DNA from: Alistipes sp.
Lineage (GTDB): Bacteria > Bacteroidota > Bacteroidia > Bacteroidales > Rikenellaceae
Direction: 5' to 3'
Assembly: GCA_020026415.1 (NCBI GenBank)
Contig: JAHHQL010000019.1
Span: 1 to 33,733, forward strand
Length of the DNA: 33,733 nt
The position numbers and the translations under genes are program-made. Below the pieces are notes generated by a model. The model saw only the letters and a program-made list of their open reading frames with translations. It was not told the origin of the DNA and did not search any database. Shown here in pieces: positions 7,918 to 15,132 of the stretch (positions are counted from its first letter, which is position 1; the number at the start of each line of letters is the position of its first letter).

Positions 7918-8865
7918 ATGAAGTTTAATTTTAAATGGGCATTTATGCTCTTGGCATGTGCGTTTTTTATGGGCGCATGCAATGATGACGATGATTTGGA
8001 ATACACGGGTAAACCGTCTGCTACTACCGAACAGGCTTTTCAACGCGATTTCCCCACAGCAGAACATGTGACGTGGAGCAAGAAGAAAGGCTATGATGTG
8101 GCTACATTTACGCTGCCCGCAACGCGTGTGACGGGTTCTTTCGAGCATACGGCATGGTATCCCGAAGGCACCGACAAGAATGCTTACACGAAGATGGAGA
8201 TCTCGTGGGAGCGTTTGCAGACCGAGGCTCCTCTGGTAGCCGAGGCATGGTTGGCTTCGACGTACAAGAACGATGGCTATGAACTCGATGACGAAATTGA
8301 CGTGAAGACCTATGCCGGTCAGGATCCTTTGTACAAATTGGAGGCCGAACGCGGTGAGGTTGAATATAATCTGATCTATACACAGAAAGGCGAGTTGGTT
8401 TCGGAAATTCTGGACGATGATGATGCGGACGAGGAGTCGGAAGACGATCCCTGCCCCGTACAGATTCTCGACTTTATCAACGTGCACTTCCCCGAAGCAC
8501 GCATTGACGAGAGTTCGTTTGAACAGGAATTTGGTTTCAACCTCTTTGTTGTCGAGATCGAGGAGATGATCGAAGGCCGCGAGGTAGAGTCGGAGTTGCT
8601 TTTCAGCGACAAATTCGACTTCTTGCGCATGATTCGTGAGGTTGAGGAGGAAGATATTGCCAAACTTCCCGCCGCTCTGTTGGACAATATGCGTCAGGTC
8701 GCTCCGGAGACCGATTGGGACGAGGTGATCGTTGCCTACGACGTGAAGGGTGTAGAACTCGGTTACTATCTGGTTGTCGAGATCGAGGATGAGGCTTCCG
8801 ACCTTGAGGAGGAACACCTCTACGAATTTGGTCTGGATGGTGCTTTGATCAAACAGATCGCATAA
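7918..8865 (+). CDS. PepSY-like (DUF2874-type) acidic lipoprotein
   Basis: 315 aa. The signal peptide ends in a lipobox (FMGAC, Cys21). The residues after the cysteine are NDDDD, which resembles the Asp/Glu-rich lipoprotein export signal that sends Bacteroidota lipoproteins to the cell surface. The mature part holds at least two related units. One has FQRDFPTAEHVTW (41-53) and the other INVHFPEARID (187-197), each followed by strand-rich sequence typical of DUF2874/PepSY-like domains. An acidic linker (LDDDDADEESEDD, about 165-177) separates them. The protein as a whole is strongly acidic. Family members are thought to bind or inhibit periplasmic partners, with no proven ligand. Divergent from a two-component operon that may regulate it. 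Confidence 0.87.
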   Translation: MKFNFKWAFMLLACAFFMGACNDDDDLEYTGKPSATTEQAFQRDFPTAEHVTWSKKKGYDVATFTLPATRVTGSFEHTAWYPEGTDKNAYTKMEISWERLQTEAPLVAEAWLASTYKNDGYELDDEIDVKTYAGQDPLYKLEAERGEVEYNLIYTQKGELVSEILDDDDADEESEDDPCPVQILDFINVHFPEARIDESSFEQEFGFNLFVVEIEEMIEGREVESELLFSDKFDFLRMIREVEEEDIAKLPAALLDNMRQVAPETDWDEVIVAYDVKGVELGYYLVVEIEDEASDLEEEHLYEFGLDGALIKQIA

Positions 8866-8872
8866 CAAACCC

Positions 8873-8900
8873 AAGTTGAGGAGCTGTACTCAACTTTTTT
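8873..8900 (+). terminator. Terminator of the PepSY-like lipoprotein gene
   Basis: AAGTTGAG (8873-8880) pairs with CTCAACTT (8889-8896), followed by a T run. Confidence 0.8.
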
Positions 8901-8922
8901 CAGAAACAGCATTAGGGGGATG

Positions 8923-8956
8923 GGGTTCAAGCCGAGGGCTTGAACCCTTCTTTTTT
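8923..8956 (+). terminator. Second terminator-like hairpin
   Basis: Perfect 11-bp stem (8923-8933 with 8937-8947), 3-nt loop, tail TTCTTTTTT. No gene lies between it and the previous terminator. Confidence 0.75.
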
Positions 8957-9057
8957 GTGACTGAGGCGGAACGGAAAGAATAGGGCAGTCACAAGATGTG
9001 ACGGAGAAATCCTCGTTTGTTTAGGGGAGTGTCGCGGACAAAGCATTAAGGGAAAGG

Positions 9058-9090
9058 CGTGCAGAGACTATGTTCTCTGTGCGTTTTTTT
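9058..9090 (+). terminator. Third terminator-like hairpin
   Basis: CGTGCAGAGA (9058-9067) pairs with TCTCTGTGCG (9074-9083) using two G-T wobbles, followed by T7. The transcript it would end is not identified. Confidence 0.7.
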
Positions 9091-9172
9091 TATGGCGTGG
9101 GACGAGGCGTATGATTCTCTGTTTTTCACACATTCCGCCCTTCATATTCCTCCGCTTTTTCCTGATCCTTGA

Positions 9173-9212
9173 AACAAAAGCAGGGCAGCGTCCCGAAGGA
9201 TGCCTGCCCTGC
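9173..9212 (-). terminator. Distal gapA terminator with UUCG tetraloop
   Basis: On the minus strand a stem of about 14 bp (9212-9189 region, one bulge) closes on a C-UUCG-G tetraloop and is followed by TTTTGTTTC. It backs up the proximal terminator. Confidence 0.7.
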
Positions 9213-9221
9213 GTATAAAAC

Positions 9222-9263
9222 ATAAAAAAGAAGGATTCGAATTGAAATCCGAATCCTTCTTTT
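9222..9263 (-). terminator. Proximal gapA terminator
   Basis: Fourteen-bp perfect stem (9250-9263 with 9226-9239), 10-nt loop, minus-strand T-rich tail. Lies just past the gapA stop codon. Confidence 0.85.
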
Positions 9264-9280
9264 GAATATTGGGTTGATGA

Positions 9281-10297
9281 CTATTTGTTGTTGAAAGCAG
9301 CCATCTTCTCGATCAGCATGATCACCTTGTTCGAGTAACCCCACTCGTTGTCGTACCACGAAACAACCTTCATGAACTTGTCGGTCAAAGCGATACCGGC
9401 AGTAGCGTCGAAGATCGAAGTGCGGGCGTCGTTCAGGAAGTCCGACGAAACGACAGCCTCATCGGTGTAGCCGAGGATACCCTTCAACTCGCCTTCCGAA
9501 GCCTCTTTCATGGCGTTGCAAACCTCCTCGTAGGTAGCCGACTTGGCCAAGTTTACGGTCAGATCAACAACCGAAACGTCGAGGGTGGGAACGCGGAACG
9601 ACATACCGGTCAGTTTGCCGTTCAACGAAGGAATAACCTTACCTACGGCTTTGGCGGCACCGGTCGAAGAGGGGATGATGTTACCGCAAGCGGCACGACC
9701 ACCTCTCCAGTCCTTCATCGAGGGACCATCAACGGTCTTCTGAGTAGCGGTAGCCGAGTGAACGGTGGTCATCAAACCATCGACGATACCGAATTTATCA
9801 TTCAAAACTTTAGCTACGGGAGCCAGACAGTTCGTGGTGCACGATGCGTTCGAAACGATGGCCTGACCGGCATAGGTGTCCGAGTTTACACCGCAAACGA
9901 ACATGGGGGTGTCGTCTTTCGAAGGAGCCGACATGACAACATATTTGGCACCAGCAGCCAAGTGAGCCTGCGACTTCTCCTTCGTGAGGAACAAACCGGT
10001 TGACTCAACAACATACTCTGCACCAACTTCATTCCACTTCAAGTTGGCGGGATCTTTCTCGGCGGTTACGCGGATCACGTGACCATCAACGATCAACTGG
10101 CTCTTCTCTACATTGCAATCAACGGTGCCTTCGAATTTGCCGTGCATCGTATCATACTTCAACATGTAGGCCATATAATCTACGGGAACGAGGTCGTTAA
10201 TACCTACAACCTCAATGTTGTCGTGTTTGCAAGCTGCGCGGAATACCAGGCGGCCGATACGACCGAAACCGTTGATACCAATCTTAATCTTTGCCAT
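9281..10297 (-). CDS. gapA: Type I glyceraldehyde-3-phosphate dehydrogenase
   Basis: 338 aa. Cytosolic glycolytic enzyme that oxidises glyceraldehyde-3-phosphate to 1,3-bisphosphoglycerate. The Rossmann motif NGFGRIGR (9-16) is followed by N34-D35 at the end of the second strand, which favours NAD over NADP. Catalytic C153 sits in SNASCTTNCLAP, with H180 as its base partner. WYDNEWGYSNKV near the C terminus is a family signature. Monocistronic: a strong promoter precedes it and two terminators follow. Confidence 0.98.
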   Translation of the reverse strand: MAKIKIGINGFGRIGRLVFRAACKHDNIEVVGINDLVPVDYMAYMLKYDTMHGKFEGTVDCNVEKSQLIVDGHVIRVTAEKDPANLKWNEVGAEYVVESTGLFLTKEKSQAHLAAGAKYVVMSAPSKDDTPMFVCGVNSDTYAGQAIVSNASCTTNCLAPVAKVLNDKFGIVDGLMTTVHSATATQKTVDGPSMKDWRGGRAACGNIIPSSTGAAKAVGKVIPSLNGKLTGMSFRVPTLDVSVVDLTVNLAKSATYEEVCNAMKEASEGELKGILGYTDEAVVSSDFLNDARTSIFDATAGIALTDKFMKVVSWYDNEWGYSNKVIMLIEKMAAFNNK

Positions 10298-10359
10298 AAT
10301 TTTGATTAATTAGTTAGTTAAAAAACTTATCTGTTGAATTTTCTTTTCAATGTTCGCTA

Positions 10360-10391
10360 CAAAAGTAGTGACTTTCTATTTTTTAAGCAAA
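10360..10391 (-). promoter_or_regulatory. gapA promoter
   Basis: Full Bacteroidota promoter on the minus strand: -33 TTTG (10391-10388), 20-bp spacer, -7 TACTTTTG (10367-10360). The leader to the ATG is about 55-60 nt. Confidence 0.85.
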
Positions 10392-10452
10392 TAAAAAAGT
10401 AAAAAATTTTATTAAATTTCTCTATTTTTTTTGCTCATTTGTCTTCCGGGGG

Positions 10453-10487
10453 CGGAAATGATCCGGGAATAACACCCCGGAAATGAT
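10453..10487. repeat. Short direct repeat and hairpin between mlaF and gapA
   Basis: CGGAAATGATC occurs at 10453-10463 and again at 10478-10487 (shared CGGAAATGAT plus C). Between them CCGGG (10463-10467) and CCCGG (10476-10480) can pair. It lies upstream of the gapA promoter and downstream of mlaF; a role is not evident. Confidence 0.45.
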
Positions 10488-10589
10488 CGAAAAACGGTCT
10501 GTAATGCTTTGTGGGGCGGGTTCGTATATTATTAAAAATTTCCGTGCGTTGCCTGTCGTATAAATAGTGACGGAAACGGGTTCAAGAAA

Positions 10590-11348
10590 TTATTTTGTGG
10601 CGGAGGCTTTGGCACGTTTGGCCATGGCGGAGGCGAAGACAAAATCGTTCAATTCGCGGTTGTCTGCTTCGAGAATATCCTGATTCGATCCTTCCCACCA
10701 TTTGTGTCCCCGGTGGATATATACGATCTTTTCGCCGATCTCCATCACGGAGTTCATGTCGTGGGTGTTGATGATTGTCGTGATGTTATATTCCTCGGTG
10801 ATTTCGTGGATCAGGTTGTCGATCACGATCGAGGTCTGCGGATCAAGACCCGAGTTCGGCTCATCGCAGAACAGGTAACGCGGGTTGAGTACGATGGCGC
10901 GGGCAATGGCCACACGCTTGATCATACCGCCCGACAATTCGGCGGGGTAGAGTTTGTTGGCATTGTCCAGACGCACGCGCTTCAGGCAGAAATTCACACG
11001 CTCCAGTTTTTCCTCCTCGGATTGGGAGGTGAACAGGTCGAGCGGCAGTTTGATGTTCTCCTCGACGGTTGAAGAGTCCAGCAGGGCACCTCCTTGAAAG
11101 ATCATGCCGATGTCCTTGCGGATGGCTTTGCGTTCCATGAAACTCAACTGCGTGAAATTCGTGTCGTCGTACCACACACTGCCCGAATCGGGCGTATGCA
11201 ACCCGACCAGCGTCTTGAGCAGGACGGTTTTGCCCGATCCGCTTCGTCCGATGATCAGATTGGTCTTCCCGGTTTCGAATTGTACCGAGATGTCGTTCAG
11301 CACGGTACGCCCGTCGAACGATTTGATGATGTTTTCCACACGAATCAT
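10590..11348 (-). CDS. mlaF: ABC transporter ATP-binding protein, MlaF-like
   Basis: 252 aa. ATPase of an MCE-type lipid transporter in the inner membrane, which in the Mla system moves phospholipids to or from the outer membrane. Walker A is GRSGSGKT (34-41), the signature motif LSGGM (138-142), Walker B YLFCDEP (158-164), and the switch H196 in NTHDM. The LSGGMIKRVAIARA form and the C-terminal GSNQDILEADN segment are typical of the MlaF subfamily. It overlaps the permease gene by 4 nt (ATGA), so the two are translationally coupled. No MCE-domain (MlaD) gene is within the window beside it. Confidence 0.93.
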   Translation of the reverse strand: MIRVENIIKSFDGRTVLNDISVQFETGKTNLIIGRSGSGKTVLLKTLVGLHTPDSGSVWYDDTNFTQLSFMERKAIRKDIGMIFQGGALLDSSTVEENIKLPLDLFTSQSEEEKLERVNFCLKRVRLDNANKLYPAELSGGMIKRVAIARAIVLNPRYLFCDEPNSGLDPQTSIVIDNLIHEITEEYNITTIINTHDMNSVMEIGEKIVYIHRGHKWWEGSNQDILEADNRELNDFVFASAMAKRAKASATK

Positions 11349-12088
11349 ATCAGCAGGATCTGGGTCAGAATAAGGTTAAAGATCATGATCACCACCGAAC
11401 TGACCACGACGGCACGTGTCGATGCCGTTCCGACCTCCAGCGAATTGCCCTTGGCATAGTAGCCGTAGAAGGCCGAGATGGAGGTGATCAGATAGGCGAA
11501 TACCGAAGTTTTGATCAGCGAGTAGGTGATCGAATAGGGTTTGAAGTCGATCAGAAGACCGTCGATGTAATCGGCGGGAATCATGATGCCCGTCAGAGAG
11601 GCGATCATCCAGCCTCCGAAGATGCCGATGCAGATCGACAGGATGGTCAGAAACGGGAAGAAAAAGACCGCGGCGATGATTTTCGGCAGGATCAGATACG
11701 ACGCCGAATTGACACCCATGATTTCGAGGGCGTCGATCTGCTCGGTGATGCGCATCGTGCCGATTTCGGAGGCGATGCTTGATCCGACCTTACCCGAAAG
11801 GATCAGCGCGACGACCGTCGAAGAAAATTCGAGGATCATCGTCTCGCGGGTGGCGTAGCCGATGAGGCTGCGCGGGATGAACGGCGAACTGAGGTTGATC
11901 GACATCTGGAGGGTGATGACCGCACCGATGAAGATCGAGATGATGGCCGTAAGTCCGATGGAGTTCAAGCCCAGCGACTCCATTTCGCAGAGGATGCGTC
12001 TGCGGTAAATGCTCATCTTCTCCGGACGGGAAAACACCTTGCCCATCAGGATGAAGTAGCGTCCGATCTGTTCAAAAATTCGCAGCAT
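11345..12088 (-). CDS. mlaE: ABC transporter permease, MlaE family
   Basis: 247 aa. Inner-membrane permease of the MCE lipid transport system. The MlaE signature GKVGSSIASEIGTMRITEQI (about 99-118) and DALEIMGVN are clear. Around five membrane segments are visible (about 45-65, 85-100, 135-160, 165-175, 225-245). Preceded by the DUF4834 gene with a 17-nt gap and followed by overlapping mlaF. Confidence 0.94.
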   Translation of the reverse strand: MLRIFEQIGRYFILMGKVFSRPEKMSIYRRRILCEMESLGLNSIGLTAIISIFIGAVITLQMSINLSSPFIPRSLIGYATRETMILEFSSTVVALILSGKVGSSIASEIGTMRITEQIDALEIMGVNSASYLILPKIIAAVFFFPFLTILSICIGIFGGWMIASLTGIMIPADYIDGLLIDFKPYSITYSLIKTSVFAYLITSISAFYGYYAKGNSLEVGTASTRAVVVSSVVIMIFNLILTQILLI

Positions 12089-12105
12089 CTCTATACGGTT
12101 TTGGA

Positions 12106-12498
12106 TCAGTCTTTGGTTTCCTCGAAGTCGATGTAGTCGCCGACGTTTTCCGACACTTTCTTTTGGGGGGTGTCGGCCGTTTTGTAGATCTTCATTTCGG
12201 GTTCTTTCGAATGCGTTTCTTCAGTGCGGGTATAACTCTCCCACGTATGCGATTCGGAATATCCCTGCTGACGGTTGAACCGGTCTTTCATCTGCTTCTG
12301 CATCTTGCGCACCTTATATCCGAGGAAGAGCATCAGGATCACAAACAGCAAAAGGATCGCTCCCAACACCGCGAAAAACATGGAGAAAACACCCATCGGC
12401 GTGAAGACGATGCAAGCCAGAATAAAGAACAGTACAAAGAGCGGATTCCGCTGTACGAACCCGCCCACGGCGTCTATCATTGCTTTGAAAAAATTCAT
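12106..12498 (-). CDS. DUF4834-like small membrane protein
   Basis: 130 aa from the ATG at 12498. Two adjacent hydrophobic segments (about residues 18-35 and 36-60 of this start) precede a basic cytosolic stretch (YKVRKMQKQMKDRFN) and a polar tail ending VGDYIDFEE, which resembles the DUF4834 C terminus. Function unknown. The longest frame begins at a GTG at 12519, inside the likely transcription start zone of the -7 box at 12522-12529, so the internal ATG was chosen. It is the first gene of an operon with mlaE and mlaF, which hints at an envelope role. Confidence 0.78.
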   Translation of the reverse strand: MNFFKAMIDAVGGFVQRNPLFVLFFILACIVFTPMGVFSMFFAVLGAILLLFVILMLFLGYKVRKMQKQMKDRFNRQQGYSESHTWESYTRTEETHSKEPEMKIYKTADTPQKKVSENVGDYIDFEETKD

Positions 12499-12521
12499 AT
12501 CCGAATTAAAATAATACACGA

Positions 12522-12529
12522 CAAAGGTA
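12522..12529 (-). promoter_or_regulatory. -7 element of the DUF4834-mlaE-mlaF operon
   Basis: Minus-strand TACCTTTG, 23 nt before the ATG at 12498. Confidence 0.7.
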
Positions 12530-12561
12530 TGAAAAAATATGCAGATTTCAATTTATTGTCG

Positions 12562-12569
12562 TAAATTTG
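12562..12569 (+). promoter_or_regulatory. -7 element of the purB promoter
   Basis: TAAATTTG on the plus strand, 27 nt before the purB ATG. It rules out the in-frame TTG at 12567 as the start. It is back to back with the mla-operon -7 box, 32 bp away. Confidence 0.7.
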
Positions 12570-12596
12570 ACGGCGAAAAACCAAATCTTCAGCCTC

Positions 12597-13943
12597 ATGC
12601 TCAATACGCTTACCGCCATCTCACCTGTGGATGGCCGCTACCGTAACAAAACGGAGAAATTAGCCGATTATTTTTCGGAACAGGCACTTATTCGTTATCG
12701 TATCCGTGTGGAAGTCGAGTATTTCATCGCCCTTTGCGAACTGCCTCTGCCGCAGTTGAAGGGGATCGACCACACGAAGTTCGACGATCTGCGTTCGCTC
12801 TATGTGGATTTCCACACGGAGGATGCCGAGCGCGTCAAGGAGATCGAAAAGGTGACCAACCACGATGTGAAGGCCGTCGAGTACATCATCAAGGAGAAGA
12901 TGGATCAGTTGAACCTATCTGAATATAAGGAGTTTGTGCATTTCGGTCTGACATCGCAGGATATCAACAATACGGCAATTCCGCTTTCGATAAAGGAAGC
13001 CTTGGAGGAGGTCTATATGCCGATGGTCGAGGATGTCCGCGACCAACTGGAGGCTTTCGCCAAGGAGTGGCACGATGTGCCGATGCTTGCCCGTACCCAC
13101 GGACAGCCCGCATCGCCCACGATGCTCGGCAAGGAGTTCCGCGTGTTTGTCGAGCGTCTGGACAAACAACTCTCCATGTTGCAGGATGCCCCCATCCCCG
13201 CCAAGTTCGGCGGTGCGACGGGTAACTTCAACGCCCACCATGTGGCTTATCCCGATTACGACTGGGCGGCATTTGCCAACCACTTCGTGGACGAAACGCT
13301 CGGTCTGAACCGTTCGCAATATACCACGCAGATCGAGCATTACGACCTTCTGGCCGCCCTGTTCGACAACCTGCGCCGTATCGACACCATTCTGACGGAC
13401 TATGCCCGCGACACGTGGACGTATATCTCGATGGAGTATTTCAAACAGCGTATCAAAGCCGGGGAGGTCGGTTCGAGTGCCATGCCCCACAAGGTGAACC
13501 CGATCGACTTCGAGAATGCCGAGGGTAACTTCGGTATTGCAGGTGCAATCTACGCCCACTTGGCACAGAAACTTCCCGTGTCGCGTTTGCAACGCGACCT
13601 GACCGACTCGACCGTCCTGCGTAACGTAGGCGTGCCGATGGCACACTCGCTGATCGGTTTCCAGTCGCTGTTGAAGGGTATGGGCAAACTGATCCTCAAT
13701 CACGAGGCTCTGGAACGCGATCTGGAGAACAACTGGGCAGTCGTTGCCGAGGGTATCCAGACGATCCTGCGCCGCGAGGGTTATCCCAAACCCTACGAGG
13801 CACTCAAGGCTCTGACGCGCACCAACCAGCACATCACGCGCGAGTCGATCGCCGAGTTTATCGAGACGCTGAACGTCAGCGAATCCGTCAAGAAAGAACT
13901 GCGTGCCCTCTCGCCCGCAACCTATACCGGAATCTTCCGCTAA
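12597..13943 (+). CDS. purB: Adenylosuccinate lyase
   Basis: 448 aa. Cleaves SAICAR and adenylosuccinate, releasing fumarate, in purine synthesis. The start MLNTLTAISPVDGRYRNKT matches other PurB N termini. FGLTSQDINNT (116-126) and ARTHGQPASP (165-174, H168) contribute to the active site. The mobile signature loop GSSAMPHKVNP (292-302) carries the catalytic Ser pair S293-S294 and K299/N301. Full length. The ATG at 12597 was chosen because the longer frame starts inside the -7 box. Monocistronic, closed by a strong terminator. Confidence 0.97.
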   Translation: MLNTLTAISPVDGRYRNKTEKLADYFSEQALIRYRIRVEVEYFIALCELPLPQLKGIDHTKFDDLRSLYVDFHTEDAERVKEIEKVTNHDVKAVEYIIKEKMDQLNLSEYKEFVHFGLTSQDINNTAIPLSIKEALEEVYMPMVEDVRDQLEAFAKEWHDVPMLARTHGQPASPTMLGKEFRVFVERLDKQLSMLQDAPIPAKFGGATGNFNAHHVAYPDYDWAAFANHFVDETLGLNRSQYTTQIEHYDLLAALFDNLRRIDTILTDYARDTWTYISMEYFKQRIKAGEVGSSAMPHKVNPIDFENAEGNFGIAGAIYAHLAQKLPVSRLQRDLTDSTVLRNVGVPMAHSLIGFQSLLKGMGKLILNHEALERDLENNWAVVAEGIQTILRREGYPKPYEALKALTRTNQHITRESIAEFIETLNVSESVKKELRALSPATYTGIFR

Positions 13944-13975
13944 CGGGCGGGGTTTTTCGGAAAACTTTTCCCCTC

Positions 13976-14012
13976 AAGACGGGTCTTCCCCAGCGGAAGA
14001 TCCGTCTTTTTT
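13976..14012 (+). terminator. Terminator of purB
   Basis: Fourteen-bp stem (13976-13989 with 13995-14008, one wobble), 5-nt loop, T run. Confidence 0.9.
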
Positions 14013-14042
14013 GTGTCAGGAAGATTCCTTGTCGGCGGAATG

Positions 14043-14074
14043 TTTAAAAAACTCGCAAAAAAATAATATCTTTG
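14043..14074 (+). promoter_or_regulatory. Promoter of the MoxR/Bat operon
   Basis: -7 TATCTTTG (14067-14074) with a near-match -33 TTTA (14043-14046) at 20 bp. The leader is about 50 nt, AT-rich, with no Shine-Dalgarno sequence. Confidence 0.7.
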
Positions 14075-14130
14075 TATATTATACGTTTGGTACATGAAAT
14101 CCCGAAAATTAATATCACTTTTAATATACA

Positions 14131-15129
14131 ATGAGCGAAGTAATCAATATTAAGGAACTCAACGAACGCATCGAACGCGAATCCGTGTTTGTCGATACGC
14201 TTCGACAGGAAATGGGCAAGGTGATCATCGGTCAGAATCATCTGGTCGATACGCTTCTGATCGGACTTTTGTCGAACGGACACATCCTTCTGGAGGGTGT
14301 TCCGGGACTTGCCAAGACGCTTGCCATCACGACCCTTGCCAAGGCCGTGGATGCCGATTTTGCGCGTATTCAGTTCACCCCCGACCTGCTGCCTGCCGAC
14401 TTGATCGGTACGCTGATCTATTCGCAGAAGTCGGAAGACTTCATCGTCAAGAAAGGCCCCGTGTTTGCCAACTTCGTTTTGGCCGATGAGATCAACCGTT
14501 CTCCGGCGAAGGTGCAGTCGGCACTTCTGGAGGCGATGCAGGAGCGTCAGGTGACGATCGGCGATCAGACCTATCCGCTGCCCCAGCCCTTTCTGGTGCT
14601 GGCCACGCAAAACCCCTTGGAGCAGGAGGGTACCTATCCGCTGCCCGAGGCGCAGGTCGATCGTTTCATGTTGAAGGCCAAAATCTCATACCCCTCGAAA
14701 CAGGAGGAGCGCGACATCGTGCGCATGAACATCGCAGGATGCGGCATGCCCGAAGTGAATAAGGTCATTTCGCCGGAGGACATCGTCAAGGCACGCCGTG
14801 TGGTCGAGGATGTCTATATGGACGAAAAGATCGAGAAATACATCGTCGATATTATTTTCGCCACCCGCGAACCCAAGGAATACAACCTCGACAAATTGCA
14901 GAACCTGATTTCGTATGGCGGTTCGCCGCGTGCGTCGATTTCGCTGGCGAAGGCCGCACGTGCCTATGCCTTCATCCGTCGCCGCGGATACGTCATCCCC
15001 GAAGATGTGCGTGCCGTGTGCCACGATGTACTGCGTCACCGTATCGGTCTTACTTATGAGGCCGAGGCCGAGAATATCTCTTCGGAAGAGATCATCACCG
15101 ATATCCTGAACAATGTAATCGTGCCTTAA
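14131..15129 (+). CDS. moxR: MoxR-family AAA+ ATPase
   Basis: 332 aa. Chaperone-like AAA+ ATPase thought to act on VWA-domain partner proteins, as encoded downstream here. Walker A is GVPGLAKT (56-63), Walker B VLADEIN (116-122, D119/E120), sensor 1 N161 in ATQNPLEQEGTYPLPEAQ, and the C-terminal lid has the YGGSPRASISLAKAA sensor-2 motif. Full length, cytosolic. First gene of a six-gene operon with very short gaps; the DUF58 gene begins 3 nt after its stop. Confidence 0.96.
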   Translation: MSEVINIKELNERIERESVFVDTLRQEMGKVIIGQNHLVDTLLIGLLSNGHILLEGVPGLAKTLAITTLAKAVDADFARIQFTPDLLPADLIGTLIYSQKSEDFIVKKGPVFANFVLADEINRSPAKVQSALLEAMQERQVTIGDQTYPLPQPFLVLATQNPLEQEGTYPLPEAQVDRFMLKAKISYPSKQEERDIVRMNIAGCGMPEVNKVISPEDIVKARRVVEDVYMDEKIEKYIVDIIFATREPKEYNLDKLQNLISYGGSPRASISLAKAARAYAFIRRRGYVIPEDVRAVCHDVLRHRIGLTYEAEAENISSEEIITDILNNVIVP

Positions 15130-15132
15130 TCC

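Larger units (their letters stand above)
8866..9280. other. Gene-free stretch packed with terminator-like hairpins
   Basis: No credible coding frame. It holds three plus-strand hairpin/U-tract units (8873-8900, 8923-8956, 9058-9090) and two minus-strand ones (9226-9263 and 9180-9212) that belong to gapA. The last two plus-strand units are each directly preceded by a similar box (AGCATTAGGGGGA at 8908-8920 and AGCATTAAGGGA at 9042-9053). Confidence 0.7.

Noticed and set aside
13976..14012. Palindrome considered as a mobile-element end
   Set aside because: It is a standard hairpin with a T tract directly after purB, so it is a terminator.
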